The notes: generated from the sequence alone by a model not told the origin. Counted from the first letter of the stretch, positions 22,596 through 33,439 are shown. The stretch: DNA of 64,000 nucleotides from Chamaecrista fasciculata (GCA_003254925.1 QANZ01035623.1:10583-74582), one strand, 5' to 3'. Translations and numbers: made by a program.

Positions 22596-24096
22596 GGGTA
22601 ATATACACTACATGTGGTTTGGCCTAATTTCACTTTTATGATGTGTGGTTTCAAAAGTTGCACATTAAGTACATGTGTGTTTCGTCGTTAAACAGAAGCA
22701 GTACTTGTGTAATTTTCCGTTAAATTTGAAAAAAAAACGCATGTGAGAGTCACGTGCGCAGCTCTTTGACGTTTTAAACCATTTGAAACCCTAATAAGCC
22801 TTCATTTCCATCCATTTTCTTCACCTTCATCCATTCTCTTCATCTGCGCAGCTTCAAGTCTAAAATCCCCAACTCTTTGGTCTTTATTTTCTCCATTTTC
22901 TTCATCATCTTCATTTCGTGGTCGCAGAATTTGTTGTGGCTGTGGTGAGTATGTAGTCATGCGTTCATCTTGGAAACCTTGCTCTTTTGGAAGGCGATTT
23001 TGGACTTGCCCGAAGTATCAGGTGTGTAGAAATTTGTTATTTGGTAGTTTGTTGTATTTCTGGTTAAGTTAATGGTTTGTTCCATTTCATGCTTTGCAGC
23101 CTTATCAATGTGGTTTTTTTGATTGGATTGATGAACCAACATGCCCACGCAGCCGTGAATTTGGACAAAAGGTTCAAGAAAAAATTGCAAGCTTGAAGCT
23201 AAAATCAAGGAGTTGAAGACAAATGAAAGCATGATGAAGACAAATAAGAGGCAGAAAAATTTAGTGCGGATGTTGTTAGGATCTTAGGTGTTTTTTCTGT
23301 TGATTACTCTCTTTGTACTTTGGGGAGCAAAGTTTGGAAGAAATGGTAATTATTTGCCTTATTAGCAAATTAATGTATCTGCAATTAGATTATGTGTTTG
23401 GTTATGTTTATTGAAGTTTGTAAGAAATGGCAATTATTTGTCTTACCTTTATTAATGGAAATTTGGTTATTTTTTTCAATTTTATTCTTAAATCTTGTTA
23501 AGTTTATATGTTTAGTGGAGATGTGGAAATATTAGGTTGTAGAAAAGGGTCAAAACATGTGAAAAAATGGTTGAGAAGAGTTGTGAACAAGCACAAAAAA
23601 TGGAGATTGGTTGTAGTTGACAAAGAAGTTTGGTTCTTTGTTTTGACAACATGAAAATGACCAAACTGACCACAAATTGTGCCACATATATTTAAGATCT
23701 CCAAACATCCAAACTGACCACAATGTGTGCACAATCCAAACATCCAAACATCTATAAAATGCCATGAGTAATCATCCAAATATATTTAAGATTGATTGTC
23801 AATAGTCATAAACAACATAAGTACAATAACATCCATGAGTAACACAAGTAAACAAAATACAATCAAAATATGAAGCTAATCTGTAGTTCAAGCTTCAGCA
23901 AAACTACAGGTACCTAATGTGCAACTTTTGAAACCACAAGTACTGCTTTTTCCGTAAAAAATTTAACGGAAAATTACACAAGTACTGCTTCTGTTTAACG
24001 GCGAAACACACAAGTACCTAATGTGTAACTTTTGAAACCACACGTCATAAAAGTGAGATTAGGCCAAACCACAGATACATTTCCTGTATTTTACCC
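22596..24096. mobile_element. Mutator-like element carrying a GRF zinc-finger gene
   Basis: The element starts GGGTAATATACACTACATG, ends in TGTATTTTACCC, and is flanked by a perfect 9-bp duplication, TTATAAAAA (22587-22595 and 24097-24105). The arms are about 150 bp long and share GTTTGGCCTAATTTCAC, GTGCACATTAAGTAC-like and TTAACGGAAAATTACACAAG words. The interior includes a spliced gene-like region (22927-23360) and a non-coding right part. A detached arm of the same family sits inside the hAT at about 19504. Confidence 0.85.
22927..23362 (+). pseudogene. GRF-type zinc-finger protein gene, degenerate
   Basis: A first exon encodes RICCGCGEYVVMRSSW, then GRRFWTCPKYQ, ending at a GTGTGT donor near 23021. 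A second exon follows a TTTGCAG acceptor near 23099 and encodes CGFFDWIDEPTCP. Cys-x-Cys, GRRF-x-x-C and C-x-F-F-x-W-x-D-E are the signature of GRF zinc fingers, which in known proteins bind single-stranded nucleic acid. A basic helical stretch and a hydrophobic segment (LLITLFVLWG) follow after one frameshift and one in-frame stop. That domain order matches small plant GRF proteins that end in a coiled coil and membrane anchor. The frame is broken, so I call it a pseudogene. It is enclosed by the arms of the Mutator-like element, so it is transposon-borne. Confidence 0.7.
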
Positions 24097-24134
24097 TTAT
24101 AAAAATATACATATATATATGTTTGGCAAAAACA

Positions 24135-24500
24135 CTAATTTCGTCCTTAAATTTTATACCAACTGTTAATTTCGTCCCGAATCTTTTTTTACCGTCAATT
24201 TTGTATGCAATGTTTCACATTTTTGTCAATTTTATCCTTTGCTTTTACTTTAGCCAAATATTAACGATAAAATTTACGTAACTAATGACATGTAATGTAA
24301 AATTGATAGAAAAATAAAATCAAATCCTAATTCAAATTAAAAAACAGAATGCAGTCTGTCATTAATTTATTGAAAGAAGTTAGTCAAAGGATAAAATTGA
24401 CGAAAATGTAAAACATTAAGGACGAAATTGACAGTAAAACAATATTGAGGACGAAATTGACAGTTGATGTAAAGTTTAAGGACGAAATTAATACTTTTGC
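24135..24500. mobile_element. MITE of the TCGTCC family, copy 2
   Basis: It starts near TTTGGCAAAAACACTAATTT and ends GACGAAATTAATACTTTTGCC. The content is arm-to-arm similar to 18351-18814. Flanks TATATGTTT and TATACGTTA agree at seven of nine positions. The left boundary may be a few bases earlier (24125). Confidence 0.65.
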
Positions 24501-24572
24501 CTATACGTTAGTAATGATTTTTATTATTTAATAACTGATATATGCGAGCTGAATGCTTTAAGCGGTCATTAA

Positions 24573-24712
24573 TTTTTTTTTTTGGTTGTCCAAGGTATCC
24601 CCCAGCCCGATGGGCTAAGGACTAATCTTCCGCGGATCTGAGCTCTATTTAAGAGTTTGTCGCTGGCCAATTGGTTGCTGCATGCACAAGGCGGGAATCG
24701 AACCCCCGACAC
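24573..24712 (-). mobile_element. 5'-truncated tRNA-derived SINE
   Basis: On the minus strand it starts at a B-box-like GGGGGTTCGATTCCCG, runs through GCATGCAGCAACCAATTGG and GGGCTGGGGGATACC, and ends in ACAACC plus an A-run. A perfect 15-bp target duplication, TTAAGCGGTCATTAA, brackets it (24558-24572 and 24713-24727). The A-box part of the tRNA head is missing. Confidence 0.88.
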
Positions 24713-24779
24713 TTAAGCGGTCATTAACTTTTAACCAAATATACAGGCCAAAAAAAAACTTTTAACCAAATATTAGTGA

Positions 24780-25500
24780 TCATCCACAATTACTTGAGAT
24801 TTTAGGGATAATTTTCCCTTGTATCTTTACTCTTATATATCTTTTGTTTTTTGTCTCATTGTTACTTGAGAGAACTCTCGGAGCAAAAGTACATCTCACT
24901 CGAATACTTCTTCTCTCTAATCTCTAAGCTTTCTCTTCTAACTTAAACATCAAATTTAATACACAAAGTCACTCCTATGCATCATTTTTGCTGATCTTCA
25001 TCATCAATGAATTTAAGGTAAACCTTCTCTTCGGAGTTATTTTAGTTTGTTGACATGTTTTAGTGTATTGAATTCATTATTTTTTTTTTTCTATTTTCAT
25101 ATTGTTCACAGATATAATTCATAATTATTTTAAATTGTTGTTTTTGAAAGAAGGAAACTACTTTTAGAAATTTTCATCATTTTGGTGAAGAAACATGTCA
25201 TGGTCATCATAGATATAGGAGACAAGGTGATGTGGAAAGCATCAATTTCTTGAGGTCATTACTCATTAACAACCATGGTTGATACATCACCAAAATTCGC
25301 AATTTCATAGTTAGGAACATTAATTTTGTGACCACCTAGAGACTTGATAACTAAAGCACTAGTTTCATTAATTGAGCAGATTTTGAGGAACGAAGTATTA
25401 AGATTATATATAAATTATCATTTTAATTTTATGATTCATTATAATTTAATTTCTTAAAAGATTGAGTTATACAACAATAATATTTTACCGAAAGATATTG
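24780..25500. other. Intergenic DNA, no supported gene
   Basis: Contains a CT-rich and TATATAT stretch near 24833-24840 and a leader-like CTCTCTAATCTC region near 24910-24950, but no coding exon follows. A promoter or untranslated remnant cannot be excluded. Confidence 0.35.
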
Positions 25501-26124
25501 TAAATACAAGGCAAAACACCCTTTCATGCCCCTAACGTTTGCAGTGATTTTCAGTTATGCCCTTAACGTTTCATTTTGTTCAGACATGCCCTCAATGTGC
25601 AACCAACGTTTCAATTATGCCCTCAATTTTGACTCAATGCACATGTGGCAATTTTTTTTGCTTATGTGTCATTTTTTTTGTTTGACTTGATTACGTGGCA
25701 TCATGACTGGGCATTCTTATTTTTTTTTTCCACCTTGGCATGATGACTGGATTTACATTTTTGAACATAAAAATTGAGTAAACTAGCAAATCAGTCCCTG
25801 GATTTAAATTTTTCATCATCTTCATTCATTTTAGTCCCAAATTCTCAAAATAAAATTGTAAAGTGTCCCAAAACACTTCTAAACATTTCAATTTAGTCTT
25901 TAAAAGTATTAAAAACCCTAAAACCTAAACTCTAAAATTCTAAACCCTAAAACCCTAACCCCTAAACCCCTAAAAAAACCACTCTCTTGCAATTTGGTCC
26001 CTAGGTCCCCAAATTTATTAAATCAGAATTAAAAAAAAAAATTGGTCCCCAAATCCTAATTTCATTATCATCTTCATCTTCTTCTTCATCATCATCATCA
26101 TCTTCTTCACCTTCATCATCTTCA

Positions 26125-26673
26125 TCATCTTTGTAATTTGAAAGTGTTTTGAAAGGGCAAGAAACCCATACTTAGCCATGCCTTCTGAAAACCCAATGAA
26201 GGTACGGGCACCCTCGTATTCAACAAATGAGTGTTCAAATTAGAAGGATGGCTCAGATCCTGGATCCCTACTTGACGCAGAAAACGGAGAGTCGGACGGA
26301 GCCAGAACTCGACGTCGGAGAAGAGAATCTTAGGGCACCGGAGAATCAAACCGCGAGATTGCTGAACGGAGGCGGGTAATTCGAGGGCTAAGAAATCGAA
26401 AATCGGAGCAATGTCGGTGGTTTCGAAGGTGGAGGAGAAGATTTGAGGGCATAAGAAGGCGAGTCTGGGGAAATCGGCATCGGAGAAGCCGTTGGATTGG
26501 AGGAAATCGACGGTGGCGAGGATGTGGACGCATAAGTTCAAACCAACAGAAATCGGCGTCCCGCATCGCGCTTGAATTAACCCCTTGTTAGTGTGAACTG
26601 AAATGTCTTGAATAGATATGTTATTTGAAAGTTCTGATAAAGAAAGAGAGTATAATGTTTGACAATCACCCAA
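26125..26673 (-). pseudogene. Captured mTERF gene fragment
   Basis: This 182-codon minus-strand frame contains DFLQSNGFSDADFPRLAFLC, then FDFLALELPASV, RGLILRCPKILFSDVEFWLR and PTLRFLRQVGIQ. These helical repeats with L-x-x-x-P/C-P spacing are typical of plant mTERF proteins, organelle factors that bind nucleic acid and act in plastid or mitochondrial transcription and RNA processing. Only part of the mTERF array is present (roughly residues 50-150), the start is unrelated, and the tail after HLLNTR is not mTERF-like. It is a truncated copy between transposon arms with no intact promoter visible. A short open frame could still be transcribed. The closest relative appears to be a plastid member, but I cannot say which. 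Confidence 0.75.
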
Positions 26674-26925
26674 TTTTGATGCTATAAAATAAAGAAATAG
26701 TCAAATCGTTAGGTTATTGTTTGGGATTGACATTATGGAGAGGAAAGAGAAGGGAAATGGTGGAGAATTCTGAGATTTCTCGTTTGTTTGAGGGACAAAG
26801 GGAACTTTTGAGATGTTCTGTTCGTTTTTTTACTTTTTTTTGTTGGTAAAGTTTCGTTTTTTTTTACTTTAATGGCATTTAAGGGGTCATTTTTACTTGT
26901 GATTTGGCATTGTATATTTTTGCAG

Positions 26926-27001
26926 AAATAGAGTCAAGGTGAAGGGTTACATGTACTGGACTCTGTTTGATGACTTCGAATGATTAGAGGGATATGTTCA
27001 A
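26926..27001 (+). pseudogene. Possible captured glycoside hydrolase family 1 fragment
   Basis: After a TTTTTGCAG acceptor-like site, one frame reads VKVKGYMYWTLFDDFE, then a TGA where TGG is expected, then LEGYVQ. The pattern V-K-G-Y-x-x-W-(S/T)-L-x-D-(N/D)-F-E-W-x-x-G-Y is the conserved C-terminal motif of family 1 beta-glucosidases. The fragment is short, and it lies opposite in strand to the neighbouring mTERF piece. Chance similarity is unlikely over about 20 positions but cannot be excluded. Confidence 0.5.
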
Positions 27002-27685
27002 AGATGATGAAGATGATGAAGGTGAAGAAGATGATGATGATGATGAAGAAGAAGAAGAAGATGAAGATGATAATGAAATTAGGATTTAGGGACCAATTTT
27101 TTTTTAAATTCTGATTTAATAAATTTGAGGACCTAGGGACCAAATTGCAAGATAGTGGTTTTTTTAGGGGTTAGGGTTTTAGGGTTTAGAATTTTAGAGT
27201 TTAGGTTTTAGGGTTTTTAATACTTTTAAGGACTAAATTGAAATGTTTGGAAGTGTTTTGGGACACTTTACAATTTTATTTTGAGAATTTGGGACTAAAA
27301 TGAATGAAGATGATGAAAAATGTAAATCCAGGGACTGATTTGCTAGTTTACTCAATTTTTATGTTCAAAAATGTAAATCCAGTCATCATGCCAAGGTGGA
27401 AAAAAAAATAAGAATGCCCAGTCATGATGCCACGTAATCAAGTCAAACAAAAAAAATGACACATAAGCAAAAAAAATTGCCACATGTGCATTGAGTCAAA
27501 ATTGAGGGCATAATTGAAACGTTGGTTGCACATTGAGGGCATGTCTGAACAAAATAAAACATTAAGGGCATAACTGAAAATCACTGCAAACGTTAGGGGC
27601 ATGAAAGGGTGTTTTGCCTAAATACAATTACCTTCATTAAAAGACTCTTATCACATCCTAGTACAAAATGCTAGTAATATATATA

Positions 27686-28515
27686 GAGTAAACTATCAAA
27701 TCGATCCCCGGATTTATGAGGCGGTTAGAGTTTGGTCCCTGGATTAATGAAATAGACGAATAAGTTCCCGAATTTGTCGAACGTTAGACAAATAGGTCCT
27801 TCTGTCAACCTGACGTTCCAAAAAACATGACGTGGCACGTTAAGTGCTACGTGGCACGTTAACTACCAAGTCAACATGGGTTTAACTAAAAAAAAACTGA
27901 CAACTGGGTAAATTGTGCCACATAAGAATTATTACTAAAAAAAAATCGTGTGTTGACAAATTGGTCCCTAGCTTCAATTTTATTCCATTATTTTCAATCC
28001 TCAAAATAAAATTGTAAAGTGTCCTGAAACTCTTCCGAACATTTCAATTTAGTCCTTAAAAGTATTAAAAATCCTAAAACCTAAACTTTAAACCCTAAAA
28101 CTATAAACCCTAAAATCTAAACCCTAAACCCTAAAAAAATCTAATTTGAGCAATTAGGTCCCTCACCCATTCTTATCTCATTATTCTCAATTCCCCATCT
28201 TTTCATCATCTTCATTCATTTTAGCCCCAAATTTTCAAAATAAAATTGTAAAGTGTCCCAAAACTCTTCCAAACATTCCAATTTAGTCCTTAAAAATATT
28301 AAAAACCCTAAAACTAGTTGGCAGTTTTTTTCAGTTAAACCTGTACCGACGTGGCAGTTAACGTGCCACGTCATGTTTTTTGGAACTTCAGGTTGACAGA
28401 AGAACTTATTTGTCTAACGTTCGACAAATTCGGGGACTTATTCGTCTATTTCATTAATCCAGGGACCAAACTCTAACTGCCTCAAAAATATAGGGACCGA
28501 TTTGATAGTTTACTT
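27686..28515. mobile_element. Mutator-like element, GAGTAAACTATC family
   Basis: It starts GAGTAAACTATCAAATCG and ends with its inverse (last base changed). Arms include GACGTGGCACGTTAA and inverse, CCCTAAA-like heptamers (28078-28137) and TAAAGTGTCCCAAAACTC. The flanking AATATATATA is repeated on both sides, but this is low-complexity. The central part is short with no coding content. Confidence 0.7.
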
Positions 28516-28736
28516 AATATATATATATATAAATTATTAAAATAAATAAGACTTTTGTAAAATCCAAAAATAATAATGTGGGATGTGGCCCACCAACTTC
28601 TCTTAAACGATGGGAAATTGATAGATGACGTGGACAATTGCTTTCCAAGGATAAGAGAATCTTAGGTGATCAACAAGTCAAAAAGTGAGAGATTCTCTTT
28701 TATGTATACGTTGATTTCAGTAGGATAATTTTTTTT
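28516..28736. other. Spacer between two Mutator-like elements
   Basis: Unassigned sequence with no open frame of note. Confidence 0.4.
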
Positions 28737-29137
28737 TGAGTAAACTCCCAAATTGGTCCCTGGATTATTGGCTCGCTGACAGATTAGTCCCTGAATTAAG
28801 GAAATTGACAAATAGATCCCCGAATTTTACTAACATTAGTCAAATTGGTCATTCCGTGAAATCACCGTTAACCAAGACGCTAACGTGGCAGTTAAACAGA
28901 ACCAAAAAAAAAAACCAACTGTGTATTTCCTTGCCACAAACATTAATATTTAAAAAAAAAACATTCATCTCTTCTTCAAATTGGTCCTTGAGTTTAAAAT
29001 TTATCCCATTATTTTCAATTCCCCCTCTTTTCATCATCTTCATTCATTGTAGTCCCAAATCCTAAAAATAAAATTGTAAAGTGTCCCAAAACTCTTCCAA
29101 ACATTACAATTTAGTCCTTAAAAGTATTAAAAATCCT

Positions 29138-29460
29138 AAAACTTAAACCCCAAACTCTAAACCCTAAAACCCTAAACCCTAAATCCTAAAACCCTAAACC
29201 CTAAACCCCAAACTCTAAACCCTAAAACCCTAAACCCTAAACCCTAAAATCCTAAACCCTAAAACTAAAATTGTAAAGTGTCCCAAAACTCTTCCAAACA
29301 TTCCAAATTAGTCCTTAAAAGTATTAAAATCCCTAAAATCTAAACCCCAAACCCTAAAATCCTAAAACTCAAACCCTAAAACCCTAAACCCTACCCCTAA
29401 ATCCTAAAATCCTAAACCCTAAAACCTAAACCCTAAACCCTAAAATCCTAAAACCTAAAT
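29138..29460 (+). repeat. Degenerate CCCTAAA (telomere-type) array, left arm
   Basis: Dozens of CCCTAAA, CCCTAAAA and CCTAAAA units, interrupted once by a TAAAGTGTCCCAAAACTC block. They are of plant telomere type but internal and imperfect. The mirror array is at 30243-30545. Confidence 0.85.
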
Positions 29461-29599
29461 CCTCTCCCCTTTTATCAAGATATACTTTCAATCAAGTCCC
29501 TGCCCAAATTACAAATTGGCCCTGACTGTTTTCTTTTCTTTTCAAAATGGTCCATGAAGATAATGAGTATTGGTCCCTGAACAAATTGACCCAGATTCA

Positions 29600-30060
29600 T
29601 CAACATCATCATCAACATCTCACACGCAAATCCAGATTCATCAACACCTTCATCCTAATTTCCTCCAAATCACCTTCGTCTTTCTCATAGATTCACAAAT
29701 TCACAACACAAAACACAACGATTTTAGAATTACAATGTCTGAATGTCCGAGTGCCTATTTGCTTCGCTTCTTCTTCTCCATCTTCTTCAACCATCAGACC
29801 CGACAACACAGATCTGGATTCGGGTTTCATATCTCTCGATGTGATGCGGCGCGTTTCAGTTTCCAACCCAAAATCACATCTTCGCGTCCTCTTCTTCTCC
29901 AACCCAATCACAAGATCAGTGCGACTCGTTTCAGTTTTCGATTCGCTGTGATTTCTCCGATTCGATTTCGAATTCGATTTTAGAAGAATAGGACGGCGGA
30001 GGGAGAAAACAGCGGAGGAAGAGAGAGAGTGTGAGGATGAGGATGAAGATGAAGATCTTC
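29600..30060. other. Possibly captured host sequence, origin unknown
   Basis: Less AT-rich than the arms, with overlapping open frames (for example 29570-29983 on plus) and a GGCGGAGGGAGAAAACAG block near 29994. No domain is recognisable in any frame, and the composition (TTCTTCTTCTCC) is simple. I would not call a gene. Confidence 0.3.
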
Positions 30061-31009
30061 AATTTTGATGATGAATGAATTGATGAGAAACTGAAGCTGC
30101 AAGAGAAACTTAGAAGATATTGATGAATGATGATGATGAATTGATGAGAAATGAAGAAGATGAAGATAAAAAAATTAGGGGATTTTGGGATTAAAAAAAA
30201 TTAAGGATTTATGTTAAATTGGGAAGATGAAGATGAATATTTAAAAAAAATAATTAAGTTTTAGGAGTTTAAGTTTTAGGGTTTTAGGGGTTTAGGATTT
30301 AGGGTTTAGAATTTTTGGGGTTTGGGGTTTGGAGTTTAGGGGTTTAGGGTTTTTAATATTTTTAAGGACTAAATCGGAATGTTTGGAAGAGTTTTGGGAC
30401 ACTTTACAATTTTAGGATTTTAGGGTTTTAGGGTTTAGGATTTTAGGGTTTAGAGTTTGGGGTTTAGGGTTTAGGATTTTAGGGTTTTAGGATTTAGGGT
30501 TTAGGGTTTTAGGGTTTAGAGTTTGGGGTTTAGGTTTTAGGATTTTTAATACTTTTAAGGATTAAGTTGTAATGTTTGGAAGAGTTTTGGGACACTTTAC
30601 AATTTTATTTTTAGGATTTGGGACTAAAATGAATGAAGATGATGAAAAGAGGGGGAATTGAAAATAATGGGATAAAAATTGAACTCAGGGACCAATTTGA
30701 AGAAGAGATGAAATGTTTTTTTTTTAAATATTAATGCTTATGTGGCAAGGAAATACACAGTTGATTTTTTTTTTTTAAGTTTTCCAACTGCTGACGTGGC
30801 ACTTAACGTGCCACGTCAGCAGTTAACAGCCACGTCAGCGTCTTGGTTAACAGTGATTTCACGGAAGGACCAATTTGACTAACGTTAGTAAAATTCGGGG
30901 ACCTATTTGTCAATTTCCTTAATTCATGGACCAATTTGTCAGCGAGCCAATAATCCAGAGACCAATTTGGGAGTTTACTCATATTTTACACCAGAAGAAT
31001 TCAAAATTG

Positions 31010-31372
31010 TATAGTTTATATAGCTATTCATTTATTAGTATATTACAATTTGATATTATGTTCTTTCAAAAGTGATATTTTGGTATTCTGTTCTTTAGAC
31101 CATTAATATTTTGGTACTCTATTATTTTAAAAGTGACATTTTGGTACCATATTTTTTGCATCGTTAACACTTTGGTACTCTAACAAAGATAGAACAAGGT
31201 AACAAATCACGAAAAAACAATGTACCAAAGTGAAATCGGATCATAGAACAAGGTATTAAAATGTTAACGGTGCAAAGAACAGGGTATCAAAATATCACTT
31301 TTGAAAGAATCAGGTACCAAAATGAAATCAGTTTATAAAATAGGATATCAAAGTGTAATTTACCTTTTATTA
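31010..31372. mobile_element. MITE-like element of the TTTGGTACC family
   Basis: Inverted blocks with TTCAAAAGTGATATTTTGGTA and ACCATTAATATTTTGG on the left, and their complements near 31255-31370, ending CAAAGTGTAATTTACC. Related to 17395-17955 and 51537-51714. Confidence 0.55.
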
Positions 31373-31448
31373 AATTTCGGTATAGAATAATCCTAACTTA
31401 ATGATGCAAATTTTTTTAAATAACATTTTGTAGGTTTTACATTTTTTA

Positions 31449-31978
31449 GGAAAAAAATATAAATACTCCCTCTAATTATGACCTAATTGTAAGTAACACC
31501 CTCAACTTTTAAACTTAACAAATAGTCCTCTTTAACTATGACCTTCAAAAAAAAAAAACTTTGAGCTAGTTGCAAATAATCCCATGTATCAATTATCAAA
31601 TTTAGCAAATACCTTTTTCCAACTATAGTTTACTTGTAAATTCTCCCTTTAAACTTTGAAGTTTACCAAAAGAACCTTTTAAATTTTCACAATCTTTTAA
31701 ATTGTAGCATTTCTAAATTAGTTTAATTTAATTTTTTTCAGTAGATTAGATAATTTTAGAAAGTAATTGAATATGTATACATAAAAATATTATGAGAAAA
31801 GTATACGAAAAATTAAAGTTAAAAAAAAGTATTGTAATAGTTCAAGAGTTACTTGCCATATTTTATATTAAGGGGGTATTTACAACTAGACTATAATTTG
31901 CTGTTTGCCAAGTTAAAATTCGATGGGGGCTATTTGAAATTAGGCAATAGTTGAATGGGGTGAATTTACATTTTTCCT
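31449..31978. mobile_element. MITE-like element
   Basis: The left end (GAAAAAAATATAAATACTCCC) is mirrored by GGGGTGAATTTACATTTTTCC. Both arms contain AGTTAAAATT/AACTTTTAAAC and blocks like ACCTAATTGTAAGTAACACC. No coding content. Confidence 0.5.
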
Positions 31979-31997
31979 TGTTTTATGTACTATGGAT

Positions 31998-32622
31998 CAT
32001 AGTTGTTAGAATCCTATGATTCACGATTAGAATCCTACGATTCAATTCGATTCGACATCAAAACGATATGTATCTTTAACCGAATCGTTTCATGTCCTGA
32101 ATCGGTACGATTCTAGTTGGAATCGTACGATTCGTGCCGGAATCGTGAATCGAACGATTCCGGCGATTAGTGAAAAAACAAAGATTTGAAGAAAAAAACT
32201 GATTGGGAAATCATAGACAATTATCTACAATTAAGCTAAAACAAATCTACAATTAGCTAAAACAAATCCCTATAATTAAACTAGACAAATTATCTACTAA
32301 CCTGCAATTATGAATAGGACTAGGACTAGGAGATGCTAGTGATAGTAGTGATCTTAATCTAGATGAATAGGACTAGGAGATAATTAATTTTAGCTTTGTT
32401 TTGCTAGTCATGAGTTAACTATGACTTTTGAGTTCTTTTTTATTATGATTTGTTATTTATGACTTTATATATGAGACTTTTTAGTTTTTTGTCATTGATA
32501 TACCATACTTCAGACTATTATTCAGTTTGTTCTTGAATCCTACGATTCGATTCAATTTACGATTTACGATTTAAAAGTTAACTCAACGATTCACGATTCG
32601 AATCCCGATTTGACATAGATAT
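31998..32622. mobile_element. Inverted-repeat element rich in CGATTC words
   Basis: The left portion (CATAGTTGTTAGAATCC, then repeated ATTCACGATT and TACGATTC) and the right portion (GAATCCTACGATTC, GATTCACGATTCGAATC) are inverted or direct copies of short words. The centre is AT-rich. A target duplication was not resolved, so the superfamily is uncertain. Confidence 0.45.
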
Positions 32623-33425
32623 TTGCACATATCATTTTAATGGTATAGATGAGAATTAATTCCATTCTAATTAGATAAAATTACAAAGACCAAAACTCTC
32701 GCCAAATATTGAATGCAACACAATTATATTGCATTGTCAAATGTTAAATTTAAAATCCTCAAAACTTTATATATTATAATAATATTTATATAATCTAAAA
32801 GTTGAATTGATAGTTTACTCCAAGTTAATTGGTAATGGCATGAGAGGTCCGACTTATAGTTGAAATGAGAAGCATATATATATGATTCTAAAACTCGCAC
32901 AAATAGATATTGTTTATCCACAAAAGAACATGTGGACAAAATTGCTTTATTGCTTTTCCACTTTTCTATTATATAATAACTTTTCTTATTTGAAAAATAG
33001 AAAAAGTTGCAATTAGCTAGTACATTTTATCCATGATTAATCAATAAGTAGAGCAGTGTATTAAAAAAAAATCAATAAGTAGAGCAAATTGTACAGAGCA
33101 TCCTTTTTTATTATAACTACAATTTTTACCTATCCTTAATTTCTTTTAATTTAATATCAATTTGGAAGAAATTAGTCAAACTTATCTTATAGCTCCATGT
33201 TCTGTTTCACATCTTCGGGTTAAATTACAATGATACCTCTACATGAAATAATTGCTAAAAAAGCCATTTTAGCTATTAATTTTATGCGATCTCTCTTATT
33301 TCTTGTTATATTCTGTATCTAGCTTATTTCGGTGGATCTATAATATATAGACATATATAACGAATATATGGCAATGATTTGTAATCAATGGATTTATGTA
33401 GTCCACACATACATATATGAAAAGA
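32623..33425. other. Intergenic DNA with a micro-duplication
   Basis: No gene. A 17-bp word occurs at 33039-33055 and 33070-33086, separated by GTGTATTAAAAAAA (see findings). Confidence 0.45.
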
Positions 33426-33439
33426 GTTTTCTAGTTGCA

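Larger units (their letters stand above)
25510..27618. mobile_element. Pack-MULE with about 600-bp inverted arms
   Basis: It begins GGCAAAACACCCTTTCATGC, ends with the inverse, and is flanked by a perfect 9-bp duplication, TAAATACAA (25501-25509 and 27619-27627). The arms (about 25510-26130 and 26998-27618) stay inverted copies through several blocks: a GCCCTTAACGTTT section, a GAGTAAACTAGCAAATC section, degenerate CCCTAAA heptamers (25915-25978; inverse 27157-27215) and ATCTTCATC triplets. Only about 870 bp lies between the arms, and it holds at least one gene fragment (mTERF) and perhaps a second (GH1-like). No transposase is present. Confidence 0.85.
28738..30980. mobile_element. Mutator-like element with extensive telomere-like arrays
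   Basis: The ends GAGTAAACTCCCAAATTGG and the inverse are about 240-bp inverted repeats at high identity. The outer arms carry GTTAACCAAGACGC and TAACGTGGCAG words. Internally, degenerate CCCTAAA heptamers fill 29138-29460 and, inverted, 30243-30545. The centre (about 29560-30060) is non-repetitive. A clear target duplication was not found because the left flank is a T-run. No transposase. Confidence 0.75.

Noticed and set aside
29138-30545. True interstitial telomere or chromosome fusion point
   Set aside because: The heptamers are degenerate and symmetric within transposon arms, and recur in several elements, so they belong to the elements.
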